The translations under genes and the position numbers were made by a program. The notes below the pieces were generated by a model that did not search any database, was not told the DNA's origin, and was given only the letters and a program-made list of their open reading frames with translations. A stretch of 64,000 nucleotides of DNA from Streptomyces sp. TG1A-60 (GTDB lineage Bacteria > Actinomycetota > Actinomycetes > Streptomycetales > Streptomycetaceae). The stretch is taken from the NCBI RefSeq assembly GCF_037201975.1, contig NZ_CP147520.1, positions 6,324,001-6,388,000 of the forward strand, in the 5' to 3' direction. Shown one piece after another: positions 1-9,174 of the stretch (position 1 is the stretch's first letter; every line of letters begins with the position of its first letter).

Positions 1-1
1 G

Positions 2-154
2 CGACGGCAGCCGCCGCACCATCGCGCGGAAATTCAGCTCCAGGAACGCGTCGGCATGCTGCGACCAGCCCATGTCGGACCGCAGTGGCCCGCCGAACAG
101 CAGCAGCTCCGACTCGGACGTCTCCGGCTTGCCCCTGTCACGCGCCTTTCGCAC
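2..154 (-). CDS. N-terminal fragment of a probable ABC-type transporter protein (runs off the window)
   Basis: The first 51 codons of a minus-strand gene are visible, starting at a GTG at 154 and running off the left edge. The peptide begins with a charged segment and continues SELLLFGGPLRSDMGW and FLELNFRAMVRRLPS. This has real-protein composition and Streptomyces third-position GC. The 'GG.LR.D.GWSQH' opening resembles N-termini of Streptomyces ABC exporter ATPase/permease proteins, but neither a membrane segment nor an ATPase motif is inside the window. The start codon and coding status are fairly secure; the functional call is a weak resemblance from memory. Confidence 0.45.
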   Translation of the reverse strand, partial: MRKARDRGKPETSESELLLFGGPLRSDMGWSQHADAFLELNFRAMVRRLPS

Positions 155-436
155 CCGCGGCCTCCCCGTCGTCGCCGACGGCCACTATTGCGGCACCCCC
201 CGTTCCCGGCCAGGGCGCACGGTAGTGATATCCCGGCCCACCCGGAGCGCGCGGGGCGCGCGGAGGCAGGAAGGCGTGCGCGGCGGACCCACAGGCTTTC
301 GAGGGGCTGAAGGCTCCTTCAGGGGCGCGGGGAACCGCGCGACGAGCGCCCACACACCCGCAGCGGTGAAACCACCGCACATCCCTGGACGCCAAGTGCG
401 GGGCTCTTGGCAGTAAGGCCCCCACCCGGCGGAGTC

Positions 437-904
437 CTACGCGATCATCGTCCGCGACCAAGCCGGCGTAGTCCCGGTGACCCGGCACAACGCCAGATAC
501 AGCGGTATCGGCGGCGTGTAGGGAATGGCGCCCTCCGGCCGCAGGATCAGCCCGGGCACGGCCGAACCGTCGGAGACCAACGCTCCGGTGGTGTAGCGGA
601 CCGGCGCGGGCCACTCCAGCGCGTGGTCGGAGTCGGCCGGCACGATCCACCACCAGTGCGCGCGGTCGGCGTAGACACAGCCCACACGGGGCAGCCGGGG
701 CAGGACCTGCGGTCCGAAACGGGCCGGGACGGCAACCGCGTCGCACCCCATGGGCGCGGTCATGCCCTCGGGCAGGGGAAGCGGGCGCGACGCCGGGGCG
801 GGACGGGCGCGGCGCAGACGGGTCAGGGTGTCGAGGCTCACCACGCGAGCCACTCTGCCCCCGCCGGGGAGCGGAGCGGGACCGATCGACGCGCTCACAC
901 CCAT
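437..904 (-). CDS. Conserved Streptomyces hypothetical protein, partner of the upstream ATPase
   Basis: A 155-residue soluble protein with no recognised catalytic motif. It has a GCVYADRAHWWWIVPADSD segment around residues 76-94 and ends with an IPYTPPIPLYLALCRVTG segment. The start is ATG at 904, embedded in the stop region of the upstream ATPase gene (ATGGGTGTGA), so the two are very probably translationally coupled. I recognise it as a protein regularly found next to SpoIIAB-like ATPases in Streptomyces but know of no assigned function. Its position suggests a role with the ATPase in the adjacent regulatory locus; this is inference from context only. Confidence 0.7.
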   Translation of the reverse strand: MGVSASIGPAPLPGGGRVARVVSLDTLTRLRRARPAPASRPLPLPEGMTAPMGCDAVAVPARFGPQVLPRLPRVGCVYADRAHWWWIVPADSDHALEWPAPVRYTTGALVSDGSAVPGLILRPEGAIPYTPPIPLYLALCRVTGTTPAWSRTMIA

Positions 905-1653
905 TCGGCCCCCGTCCGACGTCCCGCGTCCCCGCGAACGTCCACTTCCGTACGACGTTCGGCACCCGGATGCCGCCCGGACGCCGTACGGCCCTCGGCA
1001 CCTACGTGGCCCTCCACACCCACACACCCCCCGGCGCCCGTTCGGCGGAACGCCTCCGCCTCGTCCTCGCGGTCCTCCGTGGGCGGCTTCTTCGCGCCCC
1101 AGCCCAGGTCGGACCGGGGGGCCGGCATGCCCGTGCCCGCGTCGGGGGAGACGGCACCGGCGACGAGCGCACGCGGTACCTCCGCCCACACCAGGAGCCC
1201 CAGACCGACCGGCTGTGCGCCCCAGGAGCGGCAGAGGGCCTCTATGAGGAGCAGTCCCCTTCCGTGTTCCTCCTCCGGCCGCTGCGGCGAGGGGTGCGGC
1301 TCACCGGGAGCGCAGCCCTCGTCCCGTACCGCTATGCGCACCGTGTCGGCGCCGGCCTGCAACTCGCAGACGATCTGGGTGCTCGCGGTGTGCACGATCG
1401 CGTTGGTCACCAGTTCGGACACGACCAGGGCCGCCGTGTCGCAGGTGTCCTCGCAGAGGGCCCAGCCCGTGAGCTGGGTACGGGTCACACGCCGGGCCTG
1501 GGCCACGGCACCCGGGTGCGCGGCCAACTCGAATCGAAACCGGCGCTCGGCGATTTTCTTCTCGGGGCGCGCCCCGGCGGCCGGACCGGGACCGACACGG
1601 TCTCCGGCGGCGTCTGTTCCTAACGGCGCGGGGGGCGGAATCACGCTTGCCAC
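895..1653 (-). CDS. SpoIIAB/RsbW-like ATP-binding protein (anti-sigma-factor kinase fold)
   Basis: The protein carries a GHKL/HATPase_c_2 domain over about residues 35-165. SELVTNAIVHT is the N-box, VAVRDEG-like IAVRDEGC the G1 box, and EEHGRGLLLIEAL the G2 region. Such small ATPases in Streptomyces bind and phosphorylate anti-anti-sigma partners, or act as accessory proteins of WhiJ-like regulators. The C-terminal ~90 residues are charged and low in complexity. GTG at 1653 is preferred because GAGGCG lies just upstream; an in-frame TTG at 1680 would add nine residues. The gene is divergent from the WhiJ-like regulator across two dyad-symmetric sequences. No particular sigma factor can be assigned. 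Confidence 0.8.
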   Translation of the reverse strand: MASVIPPPAPLGTDAAGDRVGPGPAAGARPEKKIAERRFRFELAAHPGAVAQARRVTRTQLTGWALCEDTCDTAALVVSELVTNAIVHTASTQIVCELQAGADTVRIAVRDEGCAPGEPHPSPQRPEEEHGRGLLLIEALCRSWGAQPVGLGLLVWAEVPRALVAGAVSPDAGTGMPAPRSDLGWGAKKPPTEDREDEAEAFRRTGAGGCVGVEGHVGAEGRTASGRHPGAERRTEVDVRGDAGRRTGAEWV

Positions 1654-1967
1654 TATCGCCTCGCCGTGAACACTTGGCAAGTGTCACTCTGAAAATTGCA
1701 GAGTGCCGTGTGACTCTTTGAACGGTCATGGCACACTGCACGCAACAGCACGTGTAGCGGCGCCAGTTGGATATCCCTCGCACAACGTCCGTATGTACGC
1801 GCAGTGTTCGTTTGTGTACATGGGCATGTGTGGCCCGCGAGGGCTTCCGAACGGCGCCGCCGGGCTGTCAGGACCCGGACGGCCGGAGGCCGGCGCAGGT
1901 CAGTACGGCTTCATGGGGTCAAGGCAGTCACAGGGTCAGTGGGTTCAGGGTCGGATGGAGGGGCGAG
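1654..1967. promoter_or_regulatory. Divergent control region of the WhiJ-type locus with two adjacent inverted repeats
   Basis: This 314-bp gap separates the ATPase gene from the divergent HTH regulator. It holds a perfect 7-1-7 dyad, ACACTTGGCAAGTGT, at 1670-1684. Immediately after it is a second dyad with arms CACTCTG (1685-1691) and CAGAGTG (1699-1705). They lie 17-50 bp upstream of the ATPase start. The regulator's start has a strong RBS (GGAGGGGCGAG, about 1957-1967). The dyads are seen directly; that they are operators for the neighbouring HTH protein is inference. Confidence 0.5.
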
Positions 1968-2828
1968 ATGAGCGAGCCGAGGTCCGCGCCGACGGTCGGC
2001 CAGGTCGTCCTCGGCCGACGTCTGCTGGACCTGCGTGAGCGCGCGGGCATCAGACGTGAGGACGCCGCGCGCGTCCTGCATGTCGCCGCCGCCACGATCC
2101 GCCGTATGGAGACCGCCGAGGTCGCCCTCAAGATCCCCTACCTCCAGCTCCTGCTGAAGGCGTACGGGGTCGGCGACGAGGAGGCCGAGACCTTCGTCCG
2201 GCTCGCCGAGGAGGCCAACAAGCCCGGCTGGTGGCAGCGTTACCACGACATCCTGCCGGGTTGGTTCTCGATGTACGTCAGCCTGGAGGGCGCGGCCGGT
2301 CTGATCCGCGGCTACGATCCCCACTTCGTCCCCGGGCTGCTGCAGACCGAGGACTACGCGCGGGGTGTCATGACCTCGGGCGCCATCGGCCAGACCCGGC
2401 CCGAGGACATCGAGCGCCATGTCGCCCTGCGCATGCGACGGCAGGAACTGCTCACCCGTGAGGACGCGCCCCGGCTGTGGTTCGTGATGGACGAGACCGC
2501 CCTGCGCCGCCCCATCGGCGGGCCGCGGGTCATGCGCGACCAGCTCGACCGACTGCTGGAGGCCATGGAGCTGTCCCATGTGACGCTGCAGGTCGCCACG
2601 TTCGACACAGGACCGCATCCCGGCACGTACGGGCCGTTCGTCCTGTTCCGTTTCGCCGTGCCCGAACTTCCGGACATGGTCTACAGCGAGTACCTGACCG
2701 GCGCCGTCTACCTGGACGACCGCTCCGAGGTGGCGACCCACCTGGAGGTCATGGACCGCATGGCGGCGCAGGCCGCCACGGCACAACGCACGAAGGAGAT
2801 CCTCCGGGATCTCCGCAAGGAGCTCTGA
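1968..2828 (+). CDS. WhiJ-like helix-turn-helix (XRE) transcriptional regulator with DUF5753 domain
   Basis: A 286-residue cytoplasmic DNA-binding protein. The N-terminal HTH_31/XRE domain covers about residues 10-75 (LGRRLLDLRERAGIRREDAA, then VAAATIRRMETAEV as recognition helix). The rest is the DUF5753 ligand/partner domain, with hallmarks FVPGLLQTEDYAR and YGPFVLFRF. Together with the divergent ATPase and the following DUF397 gene it forms the WhiJ/AbaA-type triad that Streptomyces duplicates many times and uses in development and antibiotic control. ATG at 1968 follows a GGAGGGGCGAG ribosome-binding site; upstream in-frame ATGs lack one. Which paralogue this is cannot be told from sequence alone. 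Confidence 0.85.
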   Translation: MSEPRSAPTVGQVVLGRRLLDLRERAGIRREDAARVLHVAAATIRRMETAEVALKIPYLQLLLKAYGVGDEEAETFVRLAEEANKPGWWQRYHDILPGWFSMYVSLEGAAGLIRGYDPHFVPGLLQTEDYARGVMTSGAIGQTRPEDIERHVALRMRRQELLTREDAPRLWFVMDETALRRPIGGPRVMRDQLDRLLEAMELSHVTLQVATFDTGPHPGTYGPFVLFRFAVPELPDMVYSEYLTGAVYLDDRSEVATHLEVMDRMAAQAATAQRTKEILRDLRKEL

Positions 2829-2837
2829 AGACACCGA

Positions 2838-3116
2838 ATGGAACTCATCAAGTCGCAGTCGCGCACGCACACGCAGTCGCACATACGCGTCTACAACGGC
2901 ATGCCCGCCCGGGAGCTGGGCAGCGAGGGCTGGCACAAGCCCTGGAGCGGCGGCAACGGAGGCAACTGCCTGGAGGCCATGAAGCTCGCCGACGGCCGTA
3001 TCGCCGTACGGCAGTCCACCGACCCCGACGGGCCGGCGCTGATCTACTCGCCCGACGAGATGAACGCCTTCATCGAGGGCGCGAAGGCGGGGGTGGCCGA
3101 CTTCCTGCTGTCCTGA
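2838..3116 (+). CDS. DUF397 domain protein
   Basis: A 92-residue protein in the DUF397 family, small acidic partners of WhiJ-like regulators. Typical features are WSGGNGGNCLEAMKLADGR followed by VRQSTDPDGPALIYSPDE and a C-terminal helix ending in FLLS. It starts 10 bp after the regulator stop, in the same transcription direction, so it is almost certainly cotranscribed. In characterised loci the DUF397 protein contacts the DUF5753 regulator; that role here is inferred from synteny. The N-terminal ~25 residues are unusual for the family (KSQSRTHTQSH), and an internal ATG start is possible. Confidence 0.8.
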   Translation: MELIKSQSRTHTQSHIRVYNGMPARELGSEGWHKPWSGGNGGNCLEAMKLADGRIAVRQSTDPDGPALIYSPDEMNAFIEGAKAGVADFLLS

Positions 3117-3207
3117 GACTTGTTGCGCACTCCCTGTTGTTCAGCCGATTCCCCTATGTTGGCCCTGAGTTGATCACCTACTGCCGCAGAACGTCATGGA
3201 GCTAGTC

Positions 3208-3423
3208 ATGAGCGGGCGTCCCCCCGTCGGCATCAACACGAGCAGACCCCATCCCGCGCGGATGTACGACTGGTACCTCGGCGGCAAGGACAACTACCCG
3301 GTGGACGAGACGATGGGCAAGCAGATGCTCGACCTCGGCTCAGCGGGACGACGTGAGAACCGGGTGCGGCGCCGTCCCGGGGGCGGCGCCCCGCCGCGCG
3401 CACCTTCTCCGTGTTCGCCGTGA
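3208..3423 (+). pseudogene. Truncated SAM-dependent methyltransferase (DUF574/Methyltransf_19) remnant
   Basis: The first ~43 codons match the N-terminus of the Streptomyces S-adenosylmethionine methyltransferases of the DUF574 family: INTSRPHPARMYDWYLGGKD followed by NYPVDETMGKQMLDL. Family members are about 260-280 residues. Here the match ends near 3340 and the frame runs into unrelated arginine-rich sequence and a stop at 3423. No Rossmann glycine motif or C-terminal strand is present downstream in any frame. A GGAG lies seven bases before the ATG at 3208. These genes commonly sit beside WhiJ-type triads, so this looks like a decayed fourth member of the locus. Confidence 0.65.
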
Positions 3424-3669
3424 GGTTCGTCGTCATCGAGCACTCTCCAGGACCGGAGGTCGACAGGGGGACGCGAGGGAGGGGCCCTGCGCCTGACGAC
3501 GGAACGAAGGACGGGCGCAGATCACCGCCGGATCGTATGGCCCCATGACGTGCAGGGTGACGTACCTCCTGGCGTCAGTGATCCCACCGTCGTCGTTCGC
3601 CTTACGACCGCGGGCCGCCTGCCCGCCAATGGTCCACCGGCCGCCGACGGCCGACTGTCACCGCGTCGC

Positions 3670-5082
3670 TCACCTGGGCGGCAGCACCCCGCACAGCGCC
3701 TCCACCGCCGCCCCGTACGCGTGCTCCGCGGGCGTCGCGTACCCCACGACGAGCCCGTCCGGCGCGGCCCCCGTCGCCTCGGGGTGCCGGAACCCGGCCA
3801 GTCCGTCCAGCGCGACGCCCCGCCAGGCCGCCGCCTTCACCGCGGACCGCTCGGTCCCGGGCGGCAGCCGCAGCACCGCGTGCAACCCGGCCGCGATCCC
3901 GGTGACCTCGATGTGCGGCGCCTGCGCGGCGAGAGTCGCGACCAGACGGTCACGCCGTACCCGGTACCGCTGCCGCATGCGCCGCACATGACGGTCGTAC
4001 GCCCCGGAGACCACGAAGTCCGCGAGCGCCAGCTGATCCGGGACGCTCACCCACGCCTCCCGCTCGCCCTTCGTCTCCAGCACGGCGTCGACGTAGCGCT
4101 CCGGCAGGACCATCCACCCCAGGCGCAGCGCCGGCGACAGGCTCTTGCTGACCGAGCCGATGTGCACGACCCGCTCGGGATCCAGCCCCTGCACCGCCCC
4201 GACGGGCTTGCGGTCGTAGCGGAGCTCCCCGTCGTAGTCGTCCTCCAGGATCACCCCTCCACGCGCGCGTGCCCAGTCCACGACGGCGGCACGCCGGGCG
4301 GCATGCAGCGGCCCGCCCGTGGGGAACTGATGCGCGGGCGTGAGCAGCACGGCCCTCTCCCGGCCCAGCCCGTCCACACGGGCACCGTCCTCGTCCAGCG
4401 GCAGCGGAACGGTCCGTACGGAGGCCGCCGCCAGCAACTCCCGGTGGAAACCCAGACCGTACGACTCCACGGCCAGCGGCCCCCGCAGTACCCGGCCGTG
4501 GAACAGCAGCCGCAGCGCGTGCGCGAACCCGGAGCAGATCACGATCCGCGACGGCTCGGTACGCACCCCACGCGCGCGTGCCAGGTACTCGGTGAGCGCC
4601 TCGCGCAGCTCGACCCGCCCGGCCGGATCGCCCGGCCCGAACGCCTCGCTGGGTGCCCGCGCCAGCGCCCTGCGGTACGACGCGGCCCAGGCCGCCCGCG
4701 GGAACGCCGACGCGTCCGGTGTGCCCTGCCGCAGGTCGTGCAGCGGCCCACGCGCGCGTGGCGGCGCCTTTCGGGGTACGCGCGAGGGCGCGCCCAACGG
4801 TTCGGCCCGCTCGGCGACCCGCGTACCCGAGCCCTGCCGCGCCGTCAGCCAGCCCTCGGCGACCAGCTCCGCGTACGCGTCGGCAACCGTGTTGCGGGCG
4901 ACACCGAGGTCCGCCGCCAGCGAGCGGTACGGCGGCAGCCGGGCCCCCGGAGCGAGCCGTCCATCACGCACCGCATCCCGCAACGCCCGGATCAGCGCCG
5001 CCCGCCGCCCACCGGAACCGGACAGTTGGAGATGCAGGTCGGCCCCGATCCGCTCCGCCGAATTGACCCACGAATCCACCAT
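3670..5082 (-). CDS. MocR/PdxR-family transcriptional regulator (GntR HTH fused to aminotransferase fold)
   Basis: The 470-residue protein has an N-terminal GntR-type winged helix (residues ~20-90; LRDAVRDGRLAPGARLPPYR and DLGVARNTVADAYAELV). A fold-type-I aminotransferase domain follows from ~115 to the end. HIGSVSKSLSPALRLGW holds the expected PLP lysine (about Lys313), and ILEDDYDGELRYD holds the conserved aspartate region. MocR proteins sense PLP or amino compounds and usually control a divergent neighbour. The divergent neighbour here is the IS-interrupted AhpD-like gene, so the natural target is broken. A TAGGGT (-10-like) ends eight bases before the ATG, so the mRNA could be leaderless. 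Three CACGCGCGCGTG palindromes lie inside this gene. Confidence 0.88.
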   Translation of the reverse strand: MVDSWVNSAERIGADLHLQLSGSGGRRAALIRALRDAVRDGRLAPGARLPPYRSLAADLGVARNTVADAYAELVAEGWLTARQGSGTRVAERAEPLGAPSRVPRKAPPRARGPLHDLRQGTPDASAFPRAAWAASYRRALARAPSEAFGPGDPAGRVELREALTEYLARARGVRTEPSRIVICSGFAHALRLLFHGRVLRGPLAVESYGLGFHRELLAAASVRTVPLPLDEDGARVDGLGRERAVLLTPAHQFPTGGPLHAARRAAVVDWARARGGVILEDDYDGELRYDRKPVGAVQGLDPERVVHIGSVSKSLSPALRLGWMVLPERYVDAVLETKGEREAWVSVPDQLALADFVVSGAYDRHVRRMRQRYRVRRDRLVATLAAQAPHIEVTGIAAGLHAVLRLPPGTERSAVKAAAWRGVALDGLAGFRHPEATGAAPDGLVVGYATPAEHAYGAAVEALCGVLPPR

Positions 5083-5331
5083 GGAAATGCACCCTACGGC
5101 AGGTCCTTCCGCCTCGTAGATTCATGGTCATGACGACGAACGCGACGACAGACGTGACGACGAACAGCAGCGCGGCGGCGACCCCGGTGGCCGCACCCCC
5201 TCGCCTCGACTTCGCGAAGTCCGCCCGGAACGTATTCCGCGCCCTCATCGGCTTCGACGCGGCGGCCCGTGAGGGCATCGACCCGGCCCTGGTCGAACTG
5301 ATCCAGATCCGCGCCTCCCACCTCAACCACT

Positions 5332-5434
5332 GAGGCTCCGCCAAGCTCGTTTCCGCAGTTCAGTGGGGCTGGTGTGATGCGTTGGTGAGGTCCTCACGCT
5401 GGCAGGTGGCGTGATCGTCGGGGCGAGATCATCC
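5332..5434 (+). repeat. Left terminal inverted repeat of the insertion sequence
   Basis: The outer 48 bp are a perfect inverted match of the right end; the match continues with a few substitutions to about 5434. An internal 13-bp palindrome, GTGAGGTCCTCAC, lies at 5385-5397. The length is much greater than the 15-30 bp usual for IS5-family ends, so the inner part may be a subterminal transposase-binding region. Confidence 0.85.
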
Positions 5435-5444
5435 GCCCGCTCCG

Positions 5445-6278
5445 TCAGCGCTGTACTTCGCTGTTCGCCAGAACGAGCAGGGCCCGCAGGAGCGTGGTCG
5501 CCTGCCGGGTGTCCGTGCGGAGTTTGGTCAGGATCCGCCATGACTTGAGGTTCGCGAAGCCATGTTCGTTGGCGGCGCGTTCGCGGCTGACCAGGCGGTT
5601 CGCTTCCCTCTCGGCGACGGTCAGCTTGTGGTTGCGGGTGGCCTTGCGGCCGGTGATGATCACCGGGTCGTCTTCGGGCTTGTCGTCGAGGCCGACGAAG
5701 CCGAGGTCGGCCAGGGCGCCGAGGCCGGCTTCCCTCAGGTGTCCGGTGATCTTGTTGTGGCGGGCGGTGGTGATCTCGCTGGACCGGCCGGGCTTGGCCG
5801 CGGAGATCCAGATCAGGTTGCCCTTCTCGTCGGTGACAGCGAGAAACAGCAGGCCATGGGCCTTATGTTTGCCGGAGTAGTTCTTCCGGTCGTCCCTCCC
5901 GGTGCGGCGGTGGGTGCGGATCAGGGTGCCGTCGAGGAGGACCACGACCCCGCCGCTGCGGGCGATCTTCTTGCATGCGCGGTCCAGGCGCGGGGCGCGG
6001 GCGGCCAGCAGCTTGACGACTTCCTTCACCCAGCGGCGGACGGTGGATTCGCCGACCTGGTTGCCGCCGGCCATGTCGGCCAGGCGCTGGTCGTGACGGA
6101 GTACGGCGAGCACGATGACGGCCTGCTTACCGGGTTCGGCCTTGCGCCAGACAGAGCGCATCCGGTTGCGGCGTTGGCGTATCAGGTCGGCGACGAGATC
6201 GATGGTCCGCTTCGACAGCGGGAGGCGGACCTGGTAGACAACATCCCGAGGGCCCTCGGCGGGCTGGTTTTTGGTCAC
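5445..6278 (-). CDS. IS5-family transposase (DDE_Tnp_4 type)
   Basis: A transposase of about 277 residues. An N-terminal helix-turn-helix region (GGNQVGESTVRRWVKEVVKL) is followed by an RNase H-like DDE domain. Candidate catalytic residues are Asp116 in VVLLDGTLIRTHR, Asp191 in ALADLGFVGLDD and Glu238 in ANEHGFANLKSWRIL. It catalyses cut-and-paste movement of the surrounding element. GTG at 6278 has GGGAG nine bases upstream; an in-frame GTG at 6305 would add nine residues but has no RBS. It lies downstream of the passenger gene on the same strand. The frame is intact, so it is probably active. Confidence 0.9.
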   Translation of the reverse strand: MTKNQPAEGPRDVVYQVRLPLSKRTIDLVADLIRQRRNRMRSVWRKAEPGKQAVIVLAVLRHDQRLADMAGGNQVGESTVRRWVKEVVKLLAARAPRLDRACKKIARSGGVVVLLDGTLIRTHRRTGRDDRKNYSGKHKAHGLLFLAVTDEKGNLIWISAAKPGRSSEITTARHNKITGHLREAGLGALADLGFVGLDDKPEDDPVIITGRKATRNHKLTVAEREANRLVSRERAANEHGFANLKSWRILTKLRTDTRQATTLLRALLVLANSEVQR

Positions 6279-6351
6279 ACACTTACCAACTCCCGCCGGG
6301 GGCACTCGCGTTATGGCAGGAATCGGCCCGTCCGGCCAGCGGCGTTACTGG

Positions 6352-6876
<525 letters not shown>

Positions 6877-6951
6877 GAACATCCCTCCCAGCGCAGAACC
6901 TACGCGGCGACCCCCGAACCTCACTCCAGAACCCACGAGAACACCTGCGCC

Positions 6952-7054
6952 AGACGATCTCGTGCTAACGATCACCCCACCTGCCAGCGTGAGGACCTCA
7001 CCGACCCATCACACCAGCCCCACTGAACTGCGGAAACGAGCTTGGCGGAGCCTC
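6952..7054 (-). repeat. Right terminal inverted repeat of the insertion sequence
   Basis: Reverse complement of the left end: perfect for 48 bp, then about 90% matching to roughly 100 bp, including the GTGAGGTCCTCAC palindrome. It lies upstream of the passenger gene and so probably also contains the element's promoter. Confidence 0.85.
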
Positions 7055-7488
7055 ACTGCGCCTACTGCCTCCACATGCACACCAACGACGCCCGCAGGGC
7101 CGGCGAGAGCGAGGACCGGCTTCACATGATCCCGGTGTGGCGCGAGGCCCGGCACTTCTTCACCGCCCGCGAACAGGCGGCCCTCGCCCTCACCGAAGCC
7201 GTCACCCTCATCGCCGACGGAGGCGTCCCCGACGACGTCTACGCCGACGCCGCCACCCACTTCGACGAGACCGAAGTAGCCCACGTCCTCGCCCTCGTCC
7301 TCACCATCAACACGTGGAACCGCATCGCCCTCGCCACGGGCAAGCAGGCGGGCACGGACGACCGTTAGAACCCGGGACCGCCCAGGCGGCGACGCGCCGG
7401 GTGCGAACAGCGCCGCTCGCGGCTCGGCGGTGCCGAACCGGGCCGCAACCCGACGACCTCGTGGGCGACTCGCCCCCACCGTTGACCT

Positions 7489-8976
7489 CTACGTCGTCAT
7501 CGGCCGGTCGTACGGTCCGATCGGAGCCGGGAGCCGGCCGGCCCCGGTCAGCCGGTGGTCGACCGCGGCGGCCACCGCCCGCCCCTCGGCGATCGCCCAG
7601 ACGACCAGGGACTGCCCGCGAGCGGCGTCCCCGGCGGCATACACTCCGGGCGCGTTCGTCGCGAAGTCCGGCCCCCGCGCGATCGTCCCGCGCGGATCGA
7701 GATCGAGGCCGAGCTGGTCGACGAGCCCGTCACGGCGGTCCGGCCCGGAGAAGCCGAGGGCGAGCAGGACGAGGTCGGCGGGCAGCGTCCGCCCGGTGCC
7801 GGGCCGCGGCTGCCGCCTCTCGTCCACCTCGACCAAATGCAGCGCCCGTACGTGCCCCGCCTCGTCCCCCGTGAAGCGGAGCGTGGACGCCGCGAAGAGC
7901 CGCACGTCCGCGTCCGCCGCGGGTGCCGTCCGAAGGTCGTGCGCCTCCTCGTGCGCCGCCGAGAGCCGGTAGACCTTCGGATACGTCGGCCAGGGGTCGA
8001 CGTCCTCGTCCCGCTCCGTCCCCGGCAGCGGATAGATGTCCAGCTGGGTCACGGACGCGGCCCCTTCCCGGACCGCCGTCCCCAGGCAGTCCGCCCCCGT
8101 GTCACCACCCCCGACGATCACGACATGCTTCCCGGCCGCCGACAGCGGCGACACCTCCAGATCCCCCTCGCACACCCGGTCGGCCAGCGGCAGATACTCC
8201 ATCGCCTGATGGATCCCGTCCAACTCCCGCCCAGGCACGTCCAGTTCCCGCCAGGCCGTGGCACCCGTGGCTATCACCAGGGCGTCGTACCTGGCGCGAA
8301 GCCCGGCCGCCCCGATGTCCCTCCCCACGGCGGTCGACGTACGGAACTTCGTGCCCTCCGACCGCATCTGGTCCAACCGCCGGTCCAGATGCCGCTTCTC
8401 CATCTTGAACGCCGGGATCCCGTACCGCAGCAACCCCCCGGCTCGGTCGGCCCGTTCGTACACGGCCACCGTGTGCCCGGCCCGCGTCAGCTGCTGCGCG
8501 GCCGCCAGCCCGGTCGGGCCGGACCCGATGACGGCGACCGTCCTCCCCGTCAGCCGGTCGGGCGGCCGGGGTGGTGTGAGCCCGTCCTCCCAGGCCCGGT
8601 CCGCGATGGCCACCTCCACGTTCTTGATGGTCACCGCGGGCTGGTTGATCGCCAGTACGCACCCCGTCTCACACGGCGCGGGACACAACCGCCCGGTGAA
8701 CTCGGGGAAGTTGTTCGTCGCGTGCAGCCGGTCGCTCGCCGCCCGCCAGTCCTCCCGTGCCACGAGGTCGTTCCACTCGGGAATCAGGTTCCCCAGCGGG
8801 CAGGCGTCGTGGCAGAACGGGATGCCGCAGTCCATGCAGCGGTCGGCCTGCCTGCTGATGATCGGCAGGAGCGCCCCGGGAACGTACACCTCGTCCCAGT
8901 CCCGCACCCGCTCCTCCACGGGCCTACGGGGCCACTCCTCGCGTGGGGTCGTCAGGAAACCTTTGGGATCGGCCAT
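7489..8976 (-). CDS. gltD: Glutamate synthase small (beta) subunit-like FAD/NADPH oxidoreductase
   Basis: A 495-residue cytoplasmic protein that normally feeds electrons from NADPH through FAD and [4Fe-4S] clusters to the glutamate synthase large subunit. Cysteine motifs are CMDCGIPFCHDACPLG (residues ~50-65) and CPAPCETGC. The FAD-binding Rossmann motif is AVIGSGPTGLAAAQQL, the NADPH-binding motif is VIVGGGDTGADCLG, and the C-terminal flavin motif is GVYAAGDAARGQSLVVWAI. The length is normal for GltD. ATG 8976 follows GAGGGAG. No gltB lies on either side, so it is either a second gltD copy or a GltD-like subunit serving another oxidoreductase; the symbol is by homology. Confidence 0.88.
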   Translation of the reverse strand: MADPKGFLTTPREEWPRRPVEERVRDWDEVYVPGALLPIISRQADRCMDCGIPFCHDACPLGNLIPEWNDLVAREDWRAASDRLHATNNFPEFTGRLCPAPCETGCVLAINQPAVTIKNVEVAIADRAWEDGLTPPRPPDRLTGRTVAVIGSGPTGLAAAQQLTRAGHTVAVYERADRAGGLLRYGIPAFKMEKRHLDRRLDQMRSEGTKFRTSTAVGRDIGAAGLRARYDALVIATGATAWRELDVPGRELDGIHQAMEYLPLADRVCEGDLEVSPLSAAGKHVVIVGGGDTGADCLGTAVREGAASVTQLDIYPLPGTERDEDVDPWPTYPKVYRLSAAHEEAHDLRTAPAADADVRLFAASTLRFTGDEAGHVRALHLVEVDERRQPRPGTGRTLPADLVLLALGFSGPDRRDGLVDQLGLDLDPRGTIARGPDFATNAPGVYAAGDAARGQSLVVWAIAEGRAVAAAVDHRLTGAGRLPAPIGPYDRPMTT

Positions 8977-9174
8977 GGCCGTCTCCCTCACGTAGTGGTA
9001 CGCGTCCGGGCGCGGCCGTACACCGGCGGGCTCGGATCATCGACTTCGGATCAGTGACTTCGGATCAGCGGCTGGGACCGGTGTGAGGCGCGAGGCGCAG
9101 GGCGTATGGGGTGACGCTCGGGCGTTCTCTTGCGGCCCTTCCCGCCACGATACGACGCGTCCGCCGAGCCCGCC

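Noticed and set aside
407..1669. Plus-strand 420-codon frame over the ATPase and unknown genes
   Set aside because: Ser/Pro/Arg-rich shadow; the minus strand has the GHKL motifs and coupled start/stop.
3550..5133. Plus-strand 527-codon frame opposite the MocR gene
   Set aside because: Arg/Gln/Pro-rich antisense translation without homology; the HTH and PLP motifs are on the minus strand.
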